Made by a program: the position numbers and the translations under genes
Part shown: piece by piece, positions 35,787 through 43,816 of the stretch
Numbering within the stretch: the first letter of the stretch is position 1
How the letters are laid out: each line of letters opens with the position of its first letter
The notes under the pieces: model-generated
Told to the model about the DNA's origin: nothing
The model's input: the letters and a program-made list of their open reading frames with translations, nothing else
Database searches by the model: none
Source: Streptomyces sp. Tu 3180
GTDB taxonomy: Bacteria > Actinomycetota > Actinomycetes > Streptomycetales > Streptomycetaceae
NCBI RefSeq assembly: GCF_009852415.1
Contig: NZ_WOXS01000001.1
Location: forward strand, 124,001 to 188,000
Reading direction: 5' to 3'
DNA length: 64,000 nucleotides

Positions 35787-35986
35787 TGTTCGGGTCTCCG
35801 TAGGTCCGGGAATCCGGAGAGGGGTCGGGGCCGCCTGGCGGCCGAAGTGAACGGGGAGCGGGGGAAGGACGCAGGCGCCAGGCCGCAGGCCGTCCGGTGC
35901 TGGTGTGGCGGCGTGCCCGTCGCCTCGGCCTTTGACCGGCCGGTTGTCGGTCGCGGTGGCCGACTCGCGCTTGGTGAGCAGGCGCA

Positions 35987-36493
35987 TCACTCTCGTGGCA
36001 CCGAGGCGGCGATGGCCAAGAGGAGAAGGGCGACAGCGAAGACCGCGACGCGCCCTGCATGGCGACGGGGCCTCCACCGCTGGCGCATGCTTCTTCGCCA
36101 CCAGGGCAAGGACCGCTCGGTGAGGTCCTGGGCGGTGGACACCAGATCCTGTGTGGCCTCGGCCAGCCGGACCAGATGCACGCGGCTGCGCACGTATCCG
36201 CAGGGGACGGGAGCCGAACCGAGCTGCTGCGCGTGAGCGAGGGCGGGAGTTGTGGGAGGAAGGACCGCTCCCAGTCGGTTGATGTGGCCTCGCAACCTCA
36301 GGGTGAGGACCTCCACGTCCGCAGCGGTCTCCGGCAGAGGCGAGTGATCACCGAGAACCAGGGCGATGGTCTCGCCGGCGGCGACGGTCTCCTCTCGCCG
36401 CCGCATGGTTTCCCTGACTGCAGCACCGTGCAACGCGGTGCCAAGGCCGGTGAGGGAAAGCCGGCCCCGGCGGGCGGCTGATGAGGAAGGCAT
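35987..36493 (-). CDS. DUF6415-like protein with C-terminal TM anchor
   Basis: 168 aa from the ATG at 36493. The segment TIALVLGDHSPLPETAADVE, then VLTLRLRGHINRLGAVLP, is the signature of DUF6415 proteins, which are common beside Streptomyces regulatory and natural-product genes and have no known function. The C-terminus has a basic stretch, one TM helix (VAVFAVALLLLAIAASV) and an RE tail, so it is probably tail-anchored. A second, soluble DUF6415 protein is encoded at 40429-40851. It lies upstream of and co-directional with the GH15 gene, with a 200-bp gap. Confidence 0.65.
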   Translation of the reverse strand: MPSSSAARRGRLSLTGLGTALHGAAVRETMRRREETVAAGETIALVLGDHSPLPETAADVEVLTLRLRGHINRLGAVLPPTTPALAHAQQLGSAPVPCGYVRSRVHLVRLAEATQDLVSTAQDLTERSLPWWRRSMRQRWRPRRHAGRVAVFAVALLLLAIAASVPRE

Positions 36494-36681
36494 AGCGGGA
36501 CTCCTGTGCAAAGTCAGCCGAGTTGAAGGGAGAACGCCGTACGGGATCGGCAGCTGGCGTGCGAAGTGAGTGACCTAGCGGCTACGTTGAGTGAAGCGTG
36601 AATCCCCGCTGAGGGGTATGCCCGTGCACACCCCAAAGCCGTCAAAGGCGTCAAAGACCATTTCGACTCGGAAGACAGCGC

Positions 36682-38070
36682 ATGGCTCGTCAGCGAAACG
36701 TCGCCCTCGCCGCCCTCCTGCGCGAAGCGGGCTGGTCCCAGCCACAAGCAGCCGCGGCAGTCGCGCGGGTAGCCGCGGAAAGCAAGGTGCGTGAGCTGGA
36801 GGCCATCTCCCGCTCGCACATCGCCATGTGGGTTCAAGGCACGCACCCGAGCGGCCAGGCGCCCCATATCCTTCGTGAGACGCTGTCCCGCAGGCTCGGC
36901 CGCCGCCTCACCCCGGCCGACCTCGGGCTGGAAGACGGACCGACAGCAACGACCGACAGCGGTTCCGACTGGAGCGTCGACCCTGTGACCGTGCTGGCCG
37001 AGCTGGGAAGCGACGACCTGGACATGCACCGACGCAAAATGCTGGCGACCACCGCCTACTCGGCCGCCGGCCTTGTGCTGCCCCCTGCTTCGTGGTGGGC
37101 AGCCGCCCCTGCCGCCGCGGCCTCGCGCCCCTCGGTCTCGCCCCGGCGAGTGGCCCAGGCCGACATCGACGACGTCCGCAACCTCACGACCTTCTACTCC
37201 GCACGAGACCAGCAGCGCGGCGGAGCCTCGGGGCGCTCGGCCCTCGCCGGCCACCTTCGCGACGAAGCAGTGCCCCTGCTGGGCAGCAGCTTCACCACAG
37301 AACAGATGCGTCGTGACACCTACTCGGCCGTTGCGGAGATGACCTACCTCGCGGGATGGATGGCCTTCGACGCCTCCGAGCACCGCACCGCCCAGCGCTA
37401 CCTCACCCTCGCCGCCCGCATCGCAGCCGAAGCGGGCGACGGGCCCCTCAGCGGCCACATCCTTCGCGCTCTGGCGCACCAAGCCGTGGACCTCGGACAT
37501 GCCCGCCGAGCGCTCGCTCTGGCCGACGCCTCCATGACCCGGGACCGCTATGGCCAAGCCAGCCACCGTGAGAAGGCCCTGCTCGCGATCGTCCACGCCC
37601 GAGCCCTCGCGGCAGACGGCAACCGCGCCAAAGCGCTCGCGGCCATCAGCCGCGCGGAGCGGGACCTCGCCCGCGCCGACCACAACGATGCACCGGGCCG
37701 CGTGGGCTTCTTCCAGGAAGCATCCCTGGCCCACGAGACCGCCTGCGCCCTGCGAGACCTGGGCCGGCCAGGCGATGCAGAGATCCACTTCCAGCGCAGT
37801 GTCGCCACCCGCCGCCGACAGCAATACGCCCGCACCCACAGCGTGACCCTCGGCTACCTCGGCGCCGTCCAGGTCCAGCAAGGACACCTCGACGAGGCAT
37901 GCGCCACCTGGAATCAAGCCCTCGACGCCATGGCCGGCGTCCAGTCCGGCCGCGCCCGCGACGTCATCGTCCGTATGCAGAGCGACCTCTCGCCCGTCCG
38001 GCAACGCGGTGGTCGCCACGTCGCCGAACTGGACCGCCGAGCACGGAACATGCTGCGGACCATAGGCTGA
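36682..38070 (+). CDS. HTH/TPR regulator-like protein
   Basis: 462 aa. The N-terminal region NVALAALLREAGWSQPQAAA and the segment ending RSHIAMWVQGTHPSGQAPHI form an XRE-like helix-turn-helix. A linker holds a hydrophobic stretch (MLATTAYSAAGLVLPPASWW) that resembles a Tat-type segment but follows a cytoplasmic domain. From about residue 160 come TPR-like helices (YLTLAARIAAEAGDGPLSGH, ALADASMTRDRYGQASHREK). This is the architecture of many Streptomyces regulators that sense small peptides or partner proteins. It is transcribed away from the DUF6415/GH15/conservon run and toward the TrmO-like gene. Confidence 0.8.
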   Translation: MARQRNVALAALLREAGWSQPQAAAAVARVAAESKVRELEAISRSHIAMWVQGTHPSGQAPHILRETLSRRLGRRLTPADLGLEDGPTATTDSGSDWSVDPVTVLAELGSDDLDMHRRKMLATTAYSAAGLVLPPASWWAAAPAAAASRPSVSPRRVAQADIDDVRNLTTFYSARDQQRGGASGRSALAGHLRDEAVPLLGSSFTTEQMRRDTYSAVAEMTYLAGWMAFDASEHRTAQRYLTLAARIAAEAGDGPLSGHILRALAHQAVDLGHARRALALADASMTRDRYGQASHREKALLAIVHARALAADGNRAKALAAISRAERDLARADHNDAPGRVGFFQEASLAHETACALRDLGRPGDAEIHFQRSVATRRRQQYARTHSVTLGYLGAVQVQQGHLDEACATWNQALDAMAGVQSGRARDVIVRMQSDLSPVRQRGGRHVAELDRRARNMLRTIG

Positions 38071-38142
38071 CCGCAGAGCAGATCCGCGGCGTCGGCCGGA
38101 GACCGCCGCACACGCTACGCCCAGGGAGAGGAACGAGCGCCG

Positions 38143-38643
38143 ATGGCGACATATGAGGTCAAGTCGATCGCAACAGTCGTCGGGGGCCACACCCGCGTGC
38201 AGGATGATTACCAGGGCGGAGTCGAATCGATCATCAGGCTCCACGACACCTACCCCCTCGAAACACTGCAGGGGATCGAGGAGTTCTCCCACCTGACGGT
38301 GACGTGGCGCTTCCACCTGGCGCGGCCCGAAGACGTCCAGCTCCACGCACGCAGCCCACGGGGAAACCAGAGCTGGCCGGCGACCGGTACGTTCGTTCAC
38401 CGCAACCACCGTCGGCCCAACCAACTGGCGATCAGCTACCCGCGGTTGCTCAAAGTCGAAGGCCGGGAACTCCTGGTCACCGATCTCGACGCCGTCGAAG
38501 GGACGCCCGTGATCGACCTGGCCCCGTACTTCGAACAGATGGGGCCTCGAGGCCCGATCCGTCAGCCCGCATGGCCCGGCGAGATGCTTGAACCGAACTA
38601 CTGGGCGAAGGCAAGCGAGCGGCCCTTGGAACGCCCTGTGTAG
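38143..38643 (+). CDS. trmO: TrmO-like tRNA(t6A) N-methyltransferase (YaeB/TsaA fold)
   Basis: 166 aa, preceded by GGAGAGGAACGAG. The beta-barrel family blocks are present: YEVKSIATVVGGHTRVQDDY, the strand LEGIEEFSHLTVTWRFHLA-like region (here LETLQGIEEFSHLTVTWRF), and PNQLAISYPRLLKVEGREL, then LDAVEGTPVIDLAPYFEQMG with the conserved Asp/Gly/Pro. TrmO enzymes N6-methylate t6A37 in some tRNAs using SAM. The Arg-rich central motif of the canonical enzyme is partly altered (RPNQLAISYPRL against the usual RPNPIGLS), so a divergent substrate is possible. Confidence 0.75.
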   Translation: MATYEVKSIATVVGGHTRVQDDYQGGVESIIRLHDTYPLETLQGIEEFSHLTVTWRFHLARPEDVQLHARSPRGNQSWPATGTFVHRNHRRPNQLAISYPRLLKVEGRELLVTDLDAVEGTPVIDLAPYFEQMGPRGPIRQPAWPGEMLEPNYWAKASERPLERPV

Positions 38644-39203
38644 CGGGCGTGACTGTGCTGTCCGACTCGGCGTTCGCATGGTCGGGGACCAGCTGGAGGT
38701 CTGACTCAAACCCGTGACGGTAAATACGACTGCGGGAGCGTCCACCGGCCACGGTGTCATGACGGACTGAGCTGCCATCCGCAGGTAGAGCGGGTGATCG
38801 TCGAGGCCCGGAACGGCCAGGTAGGCATAGCCGTGCGCGAGGAACACGCAGGCCGGCTTGCTGATGGCCAAGGCACTCAGAATGCGCGTGGCCAAAGGCT
38901 CGAGCCAGCCCACGGGAGCTGGCGCACGGACCGTGGGAACCTCAGCAGGGACTCGGCCCTTGTCGAGGAGCTGCTCCGCGAAGACGCGAAGTGGAGAGTT
39001 CAACGGGTACCTCCCGTGAAGAAGAGGCGATGTCCTTTGCCGTCCCGTCGGGGGAGCGGAGCGGGAAAGAGGGCTGAGGCCCGACGCGGGGCGGTGACCT
39101 TGCCGTGGGGGAACACGAGTCGGGCAGTTCGCCCCTGCGCCGGGGGTTGTGCCTGCCCGGCGGCCCAGGCCGAGGGGAGGCGTCCGGGCCGCTGGACAGG
39201 GGC
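38644..39203 (-). other. Possible decayed minus-strand gene in a 560-bp gap
   Basis: Between the TrmO-like gene and the next minus-strand gene I see no intact gene. From a TTG at 39003 down to about 38700, a minus-strand frame shows good codon bias and protein-like sequence (LRVFAEQLLDKGRVPAEVP, ACVFLAHGYAYLAVPGLDDH). The coding signal then slips to another frame (SRIYRHGFESDLQLVPDHAN) near 38730. I do not recognise the family. It could be a frameshifted hypothetical gene of about 110 codons. Confidence 0.35.
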
Positions 39204-39902
39204 CTATACGGGGCTGGGCTGCTCGCCGACCGGTGGCCGCTGAGCTTCCTCCTGCGCCATCTCATACAGCTGGTCGCGCGAGACGGGGGTGACGCCGTGC
39301 AGGCTGACCACGGTGAAGCTGGCCAGCGTCCAGCGGATCGTCTTGTCCCCCACGTACACGTGCTGGAGCTCGCCCGGCCGCCCCTCGGGCGCGGGAAGCG
39401 GTTCCAGCGTCACCGGGTCGTGCACCACGCCGGCCACCCCCCACAGCGGGACGTACTCGACCAGGGCGGCCGCCCAACCGCGTTGCAGGGGCGGACAGTT
39501 CTCGAGCGCCTCGACCCCGCAGAGCGGATGCACGGGGGGCGCGGCGGTCGTCTCCCCCTCGGCGATCGGTTCCGCGCCGCCCAGCAGATGCAGGGTGCGC
39601 TCATCGGCCCGTGCCTGAAGGACGGTCTCACCGCACACCTGGCACAGGCTGTAGCACATGGCGCGCTGCTGCCGGCGGCTGTTCAACCGGCGAAAGTCCG
39701 GCCAGCCGCGACCCGGGGCGATCCCCGAGCGCACCCACAGCGCCTCGTAACGCCGATCGGTGACGGGGTCCTCGTCCGCATAACCGATGCCCACGCCGGC
39801 GTACCCGACGTGCCGGACGAGCCCGGGTTGAGGAAGGGCCTCGGCGGTCCAGGCCGTGACGTAAGGGACGCGTTGGCCCTTCCAAAAGTGCTGCCGTGTC
39901 AC
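39204..39902 (-). CDS. Hypothetical protein, Streptomyces-type, with Cys pair
   Basis: 232 aa with no signal peptide. A SLCQVCGE motif near residue 87 with a further HPLCG could form a metal or thiol site. The remaining sequence (TIRWTLASFTVVSLHGVTPV near the C-terminus) looks like an alpha/beta domain. I recognise no family. The start overlaps the stop of the ATP-binding gene by four bases (ATGA), placing it last in an operon with that gene, the DUF6415 gene and a SpoIIAB-like ATPase. Confidence 0.7.
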   Translation of the reverse strand: MTRQHFWKGQRVPYVTAWTAEALPQPGLVRHVGYAGVGIGYADEDPVTDRRYEALWVRSGIAPGRGWPDFRRLNSRRQQRAMCYSLCQVCGETVLQARADERTLHLLGGAEPIAEGETTAAPPVHPLCGVEALENCPPLQRGWAAALVEYVPLWGVAGVVHDPVTLEPLPAPEGRPGELQHVYVGDKTIRWTLASFTVVSLHGVTPVSRDQLYEMAQEEAQRPPVGEQPSPV

Positions 39903-40432
39903 AGGTCCACCAGCCCAGGGACGAGGACGGCACGGACGGTCTTGCCGGGGCCTTCCTGGGGCAGGAACCGGGTAACCCGTGCGCCGAGGCGAGCGACCTG
40001 CCGCAGCCCTCGCCCCTTCTTGCCGCGTACGGCCGCGTCGAAGTTGGGGAAGGCCGGATTCTGGTCGGAGACGTCGATGACCAGGGCGCCGGCCGCCTCG
40101 AGCGCAGCGCTCAAGGAGAGCTGCCGCTCGGACAGGGCCAGGCCGTCGGGCGTTCCGTGCCGCACCCCGTTGTCCACCAGCCGCGCGGCGACCTCAACCG
40201 CCCGCAGGACGTCACCGTTCCAGCCCAGGACGGTGACAATACGCCGGGTCCACATGCGGGGCAGGTGCAGCGCCCTCGAATCGCCAGGAAGCTGCGTTGT
40301 GAAGCTGTGGATGAGGAGCGCACCAGCCGTGACGCGGTCACGGGCCGCTGGCGCCAAGGGCCGGGACTCGACGGGCACCGGAGACTTCCCAGGAGGTTGA
40401 TCTTGGCGGGCGGACATCTCGCGAAGGCTCAT
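39899..40432 (-). CDS. HATPase-fold ATP-binding protein (degenerate anti-sigma-like)
   Basis: 177 aa. The block VLRAVEVAARLVDNGVRHGT carries the N-box Asn and His of the SpoIIAB/RsbW GHKL fold. LVIDVSDQNPAFPNF gives the D-x-x-P G1 region, and GKKGRGLRQVARLGARVTRF the glycine-rich G2. Such small GHKL proteins in Streptomyces act with XRE-type partners or anti-anti-sigma factors. The kinase target is not evident. The start overlaps the DUF6415 stop (40429-40432, ATGA). Confidence 0.8.
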   Translation of the reverse strand: MSLREMSARQDQPPGKSPVPVESRPLAPAARDRVTAGALLIHSFTTQLPGDSRALHLPRMWTRRIVTVLGWNGDVLRAVEVAARLVDNGVRHGTPDGLALSERQLSLSAALEAAGALVIDVSDQNPAFPNFDAAVRGKKGRGLRQVARLGARVTRFLPQEGPGKTVRAVLVPGLVDL

Positions 40433-40851
40433 GTCGCCTCCTTCAAATGCTTCATTGCGACGAGCCGTTCGAGGAGTTCGCCGGCGGTCCAGCCCATCCG
40501 GCGCAGGTGCCCGACGGCCTTTCGGTAATCGCCGGGGACGTCGTTGGTGCGCAGGGCGCGGGCCCGCTCGATGAGCTGCGCCACCGCGGTGTCCTGCCCG
40601 GCTTCGGTGGCGACGGCGATGGTCACCAGCTGCATGAGGTGGCCGCGGAGCCGCTGGGCGATCTTCTCGACGGCTTCCTCCGGTATGACGTCATCCAGAG
40701 CGGATGCGACGTCGTCCAGGAGGGCGCCGCCGTCGAAGGGCTGCCACCGGCGGACCTTGGCCAGGACGTTTCCGAGTGCAGCATGGTCCAGGGGCGGCGT
40801 CCACCGCTGTACGGGGCGGAGGAGGCGCTGGACAGCGCCGGGCCCGGTCAT
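40429..40851 (-). CDS. DUF6415-family protein
   Basis: 140 aa from the ATG at 40851 (MTGPGAVQRLLRPVQRW). The segment VIPEEAVEKIAQRLRGHLMQ, then LVTIAVATEAGQDTAVAQLI, is the DUF6415 core. It is followed by a short helix ending RLVAMKHLKEAT. Function unknown. It lies between two GHKL-type ATP-binding protein genes with four-base overlaps on both sides, so the three products are likely to work together. A membrane-anchored relative lies at 35987-36493. Confidence 0.75.
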   Translation of the reverse strand: MTGPGAVQRLLRPVQRWTPPLDHAALGNVLAKVRRWQPFDGGALLDDVASALDDVIPEEAVEKIAQRLRGHLMQLVTIAVATEAGQDTAVAQLIERARALRTNDVPGDYRKAVGHLRRMGWTAGELLERLVAMKHLKEAT

Positions 40852-41414
40852 GGCCGCCCGTCCGGGACGGCGAGGTGGCACCAGGTGGTGGCCCCGCCGT
40901 CGCTGGTCCCCCAAGTGCCGCCGTGAGCGGCGGTGAGGCAGTCGACAAGGAAGAGGCCGCGGCCGTGCTCGGCGTCATTGTCGGCGTCGTGGACGACCGG
41001 TCGGCCGGTCGTCTCGTCGTGCACGGCCATGCGCAGGAAGCCGTCGCGCACGGTCATGGTGAAGGTGACCTGTGCGCCGCGGCCGTGCTGGATGGCGTTG
41101 GTGACCAGCTCGGACACGATGAGCGTCGCGTCGTCAACCAGCGTCTCCAGACCGCAGTAGCGCAGCCGGGCCGCGGCCAGTCGCCGGGCCGCACCCACCC
41201 GGCGGGCATCCCCTTCGGGGATACTCTTCTCGTTCCGGGGCGGGGAGACCTCGAAGCACACGCTCATCCGGTCGTGGGTCCGGCGCGGACTCCCGGGGTG
41301 ACGAGGGGCGTGAGGTAATCGGTCTGCCACCGCGGCGGCCAGCAGGGGGAAATCAGCGGCATCTAAGGCGGCTCGACGGGCGCGCCCCGAGGCTGGGAGG
41401 TGGGCAGTCGTCAT
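40848..41414 (-). CDS. SpoIIAB/RsbW-like ATP-binding protein
   Basis: 188 aa from the ATG at 41414, chosen for its GGAG ribosome binding site; an ATG four codons upstream is also possible. The GHKL motifs are complete: ATLIVSELVTNAIQHGRGAQ (N box), FLRMAVHDETTGRPVVHDAD (G1), HGRGLFLVDCLTAAHGGTWG (G2) and TTWCHLAVPD. This is the anti-sigma/serine-kinase fold abundant in Streptomyces. A 17-bp hairpin separates it from the upstream XRE regulator gene on the same strand. Confidence 0.88.
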   Translation of the reverse strand: MTTAHLPASGRARRAALDAADFPLLAAAVADRLPHAPRHPGSPRRTHDRMSVCFEVSPPRNEKSIPEGDARRVGAARRLAAARLRYCGLETLVDDATLIVSELVTNAIQHGRGAQVTFTMTVRDGFLRMAVHDETTGRPVVHDADNDAEHGRGLFLVDCLTAAHGGTWGTSDGGATTWCHLAVPDGRP

Positions 41415-41465
41415 GGTCGGCTCCATGTCGAAATAGCGTGTGACGACATGGTGGTGAACCGTAAA

Positions 41466-41501
41466 GGCCCCAGCTATCAACACTTGTTGATAGTTGGGGC
41501 C
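41466..41501 (-). terminator. Strong hairpin downstream of the XRE gene
   Basis: A 17-bp inverted repeat (GGCCCCAGCTATCAACA, two-base loop, then TGTTGATAGTTGGGGCC) with one mismatch (G.T wobble on one strand). It lies 21 bp past the XRE stop and about 50 bp before the ATP-binding gene. The GC-rich base suits a factor-independent terminator, although no U-run follows. The inner TATCAACA/TGTTGATA could also serve as an operator. Confidence 0.7.
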
Positions 41502-41521
41502 AAAGCGTCACCCAGTGTGAC

Positions 41522-42718
41522 TTAGTGGGTGGAGACGGGGCCGAGCCACGACCCGTAGGACAGGAAGCTGTCCGGGAGGCGACGGCGAGCGGCCTCAAGG
41601 CCCGCGTACGTCTCCCGTACGGTCGGGTGGTACTTCGCTTGCTGCGGGGCGGCCTTGCGTGCCTTGAGCAGGTTCTCGAAGGAGGCGTCGAGGTTGCCTG
41701 TCCACAGCAGGGATCGGGCGACCTCCGCATAGTGGTGACTGGTGCGGGAGTTGGGCCAGTCCTTCGGGATGACAGTTGTCTCCGCGGCCTCGACCGATTC
41801 GCCGTACTGATCTAGCTCGGCGAAGACAGAGACGCGGTGCACGCCCACGTTGGTCGGCCCGAAGGCGAGCCAGTGAACCTTCATCGCTTCGCCGGTCTCA
41901 ACTGCGATCTGCTCGGCTTCACCGAGGTGGGTGTGAGCCTGGTCCGCGTCGTGCGCGCGGCCGGCCAGAACCGCGGCGCCGAGGTGGAGTTGCCCGGTGA
42001 CGACCCGCCGTTCGCGGCTGGCTTCGGCCTGGTCCAGGGTGGTCAGGCCGAGACGTACTAGGCGGCTGCCTGTACGGTACTTTCCTTCGCGCAGATAGGC
42101 GAGCGCGCGCAGGTAGTGGTACATGCCGCCGAGGACAGCGTCTGACCCGCGCTGGGCTGCCCAGTCGAGCCGGGCCAGGGAGAGCTGGGCGAGGTCGGGG
42201 TATCCCAGCTTCGCCGCGACGTCGTAGGCCGTGCGGTAGAAGCTCGCCAAGGTCAGCCAGCCCTCCCGGGTTTGGGTGGTGTGCGCGGCGGTCGTGCTCT
42301 CCTCGATGAGGCCGGCGACACGCGACGCGGCGCTCTTGATCTTCCCTGCCCGCACATCGGCGCAAAGCTGTTCGGCCTCGCGGTGCAGTTCTTCCGGTCG
42401 GCGGGCTCGAATGTCAGGGTCCGCGCCCAAGTCGTACACGTCGAGGGCCTCGCGGATAGGCCTTATAAGTACATCGAGTTGGTCGGCTCGCAGCTCATCG
42501 GCGTAGGGCTGGCCCTGGATGGTCACCACTTCAACGCGCAGCGCGCGGGCGCACGCTCCCACGACGTGGGGTGAAGCGGGAATGACACCTTGCTCGACCT
42601 TCGTCAGGGTGCTGTACGGGATGTTCGCGAGCTCGCTGAGGGCCTTCTGCGTCAGGTGCCGCTCGCGGCGTAGGCGTGCGATTCGGGTACCAGTGTGGTC
42701 TTGCGGCAGAGCGTGCAT
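41522..42718 (-). CDS. XRE-family HTH regulator with TPR-like C-terminal domain
   Basis: 398 aa from the ATG at 42718, with ribosome binding site GGAG. The N-terminal cro/C1 helix-turn-helix is TRIARLRRERHLTQKALSEL, then ANIPYSTLTKVEQGVIPASP. Residues 90-390 are helical repeats (LTLASFYRTAYDVAAKLGYP, LHLGAAVLAGRAHDADQAHT, HHYAEVARSLLWTGNLDASF). This is the common Streptomyces XRE/TPR sensor type, usually paired with a small ATP-binding protein as it is here. The ligand is unknown. Confidence 0.9.
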   Translation of the reverse strand: MHALPQDHTGTRIARLRRERHLTQKALSELANIPYSTLTKVEQGVIPASPHVVGACARALRVEVVTIQGQPYADELRADQLDVLIRPIREALDVYDLGADPDIRARRPEELHREAEQLCADVRAGKIKSAASRVAGLIEESTTAAHTTQTREGWLTLASFYRTAYDVAAKLGYPDLAQLSLARLDWAAQRGSDAVLGGMYHYLRALAYLREGKYRTGSRLVRLGLTTLDQAEASRERRVVTGQLHLGAAVLAGRAHDADQAHTHLGEAEQIAVETGEAMKVHWLAFGPTNVGVHRVSVFAELDQYGESVEAAETTVIPKDWPNSRTSHHYAEVARSLLWTGNLDASFENLLKARKAAPQQAKYHPTVRETYAGLEAARRRLPDSFLSYGSWLGPVSTH

Positions 42719-42782
42719 ACTGGCTCCTGTTCTGCTTCGACACCAGAACGGTACCCGCGGTCGGCTCCGCGGGTACACGAAT

Positions 42783-42811
42783 AGCCCCACCGTTCGCCGA
42801 GCGGTGGGGCT
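42783..42811 (+). terminator. Bidirectional-looking hairpin upstream of the XRE gene
   Basis: AGCCCCACCG at 42783-42792 pairs with CGGTGGGGCT at 42802-42811 (10-bp stem) and is followed by TCGTCTTTG on the plus strand. It lies 65 bp upstream of the XRE start, so it probably insulates this gene. The 42719-42985 interval contains nothing else that I recognise. Confidence 0.6.
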
Positions 42812-42985
42812 TCGTCTTTGCACCTGCTGAAGGGGACCCGGGGCGGCGATGTCGCGGTGACCACGGACTGACCCAGCCACATAGCGGGCCTCAATGCTGG
42901 TAAGGGAGAGAGCCCGCTGCGCCGGACCTACCTGGCGGCTGACGGCTCAAAGCCGCCAACGGGCACCTCTCGCACAGGTATCGTC

Positions 42986-43807
42986 GTGCGGGCTGGTCTG
43001 AGGCCGGTCGTAGCCCGTATCGACGGTGTTCGACTCCAGTGTCCAGCGGCCGCGCCGGTTGTGTTCCCGCAGGAGAAGAAGCCGACTGAGCCGCGCGGCC
43101 CGGAGCGTGAGGCGTATGCGCGGTTGCTGAACGTCGTGGGCCGCCGCTTCCAGCTGGCCCGTGAGCTCACTCAGGAACTGGACTGGCTGCGCGGCTGCTC
43201 GGTGCCCCGGATCGCCTGGGTGGCCAGGCACATTGCTGATGCCGGATGGACCATGACCGACGTCCGCGCCTGGCTCCACTTCCGCCGCGGCGACGTCACC
43301 CGGGTCCGCCGGGGCTCCGGCCTGCTCGCCGCACTGCTGGCCGACGCAGAGACCTTGCTGGACACCCTAGAGAAGCGGGTCACGGCGGTGGAGGACTGGC
43401 ACGCAGCCCAGAAGGCGACCCGCCGTCACCGCATCCAGCAGGTCCGCGCCCGCACCTAGCAGTTCGAGGGTGACTGGCAGGCCCCCACCAGCCGCGCCGT
43501 CACGCGCCAGGTGGCTCAGGCGATGGCCCACGTCCACGAGGCGGCTAACGGCGGCCGCCACGGAGACCAAGCGCCGGTCGCGGACGACCGGTGCGAGGAC
43601 AGAGGGCTGGCTGACCCGCAGATCGACCAGATGCGTGCCCAGGCGCGGGGCGAGCTCATGCGCGGAGTGACCGATCTGATCGACCTGGCGGTCGACTCCA
43701 TGGGCCGCGAGGCCGCCGAACAGCTCTACGGCACAGAGCTGATGCGCCGCGCCCGCCAGCTGGCCAGTGCCGCCCGCAGCTCGCACATGACCATCACCCA
43801 CCGGTAG
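42986..43807 (+). pseudogene. Hypothetical plasmid-type gene interrupted by an in-frame TAG
   Basis: A single reading frame runs from 42986 to 43807 except for one amber codon at 43457-43459 (context CGC ACC TAG CAG TTC). The first part (PEREAYARLLNVVGRRFQLA, DAGWTMTDVRAWLHFRRGDV) and the second part (QAPTSRAVTRQVAQAMAHVH, QMRAQARGELMRGVTDLIDL) both have good codon bias. A single point mutation (for example CAG to TAG) would explain it. If the stop is real, the second half could restart downstream. The family is not recognised; position just ahead of a DUF721 gene suggests a replication/mobilisation module. Sequencing error or readthrough cannot be excluded. Confidence 0.6.
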
Positions 43808-43816
43808 GAGGCCCTG

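Noticed and set aside
36514..39003. An 829-codon minus-strand open frame spanning two plus-strand genes
   Set aside because: Most of it lies antisense to the HTH/TPR regulator and TrmO-like genes, which have recognisable domains. Only its first 100 codons, outside those genes, were kept as a weak possibility.
42928..43170. Minus-strand frame ending VREVPVGGFEPSAAR
   Set aside because: Peptides like VPVGGFEP arise as common false ORFs in actinobacterial genomes; there is no start signal and the frame overlaps a better plus-strand gene. I also looked for a tRNA 3' end here and could not build a cloverleaf.
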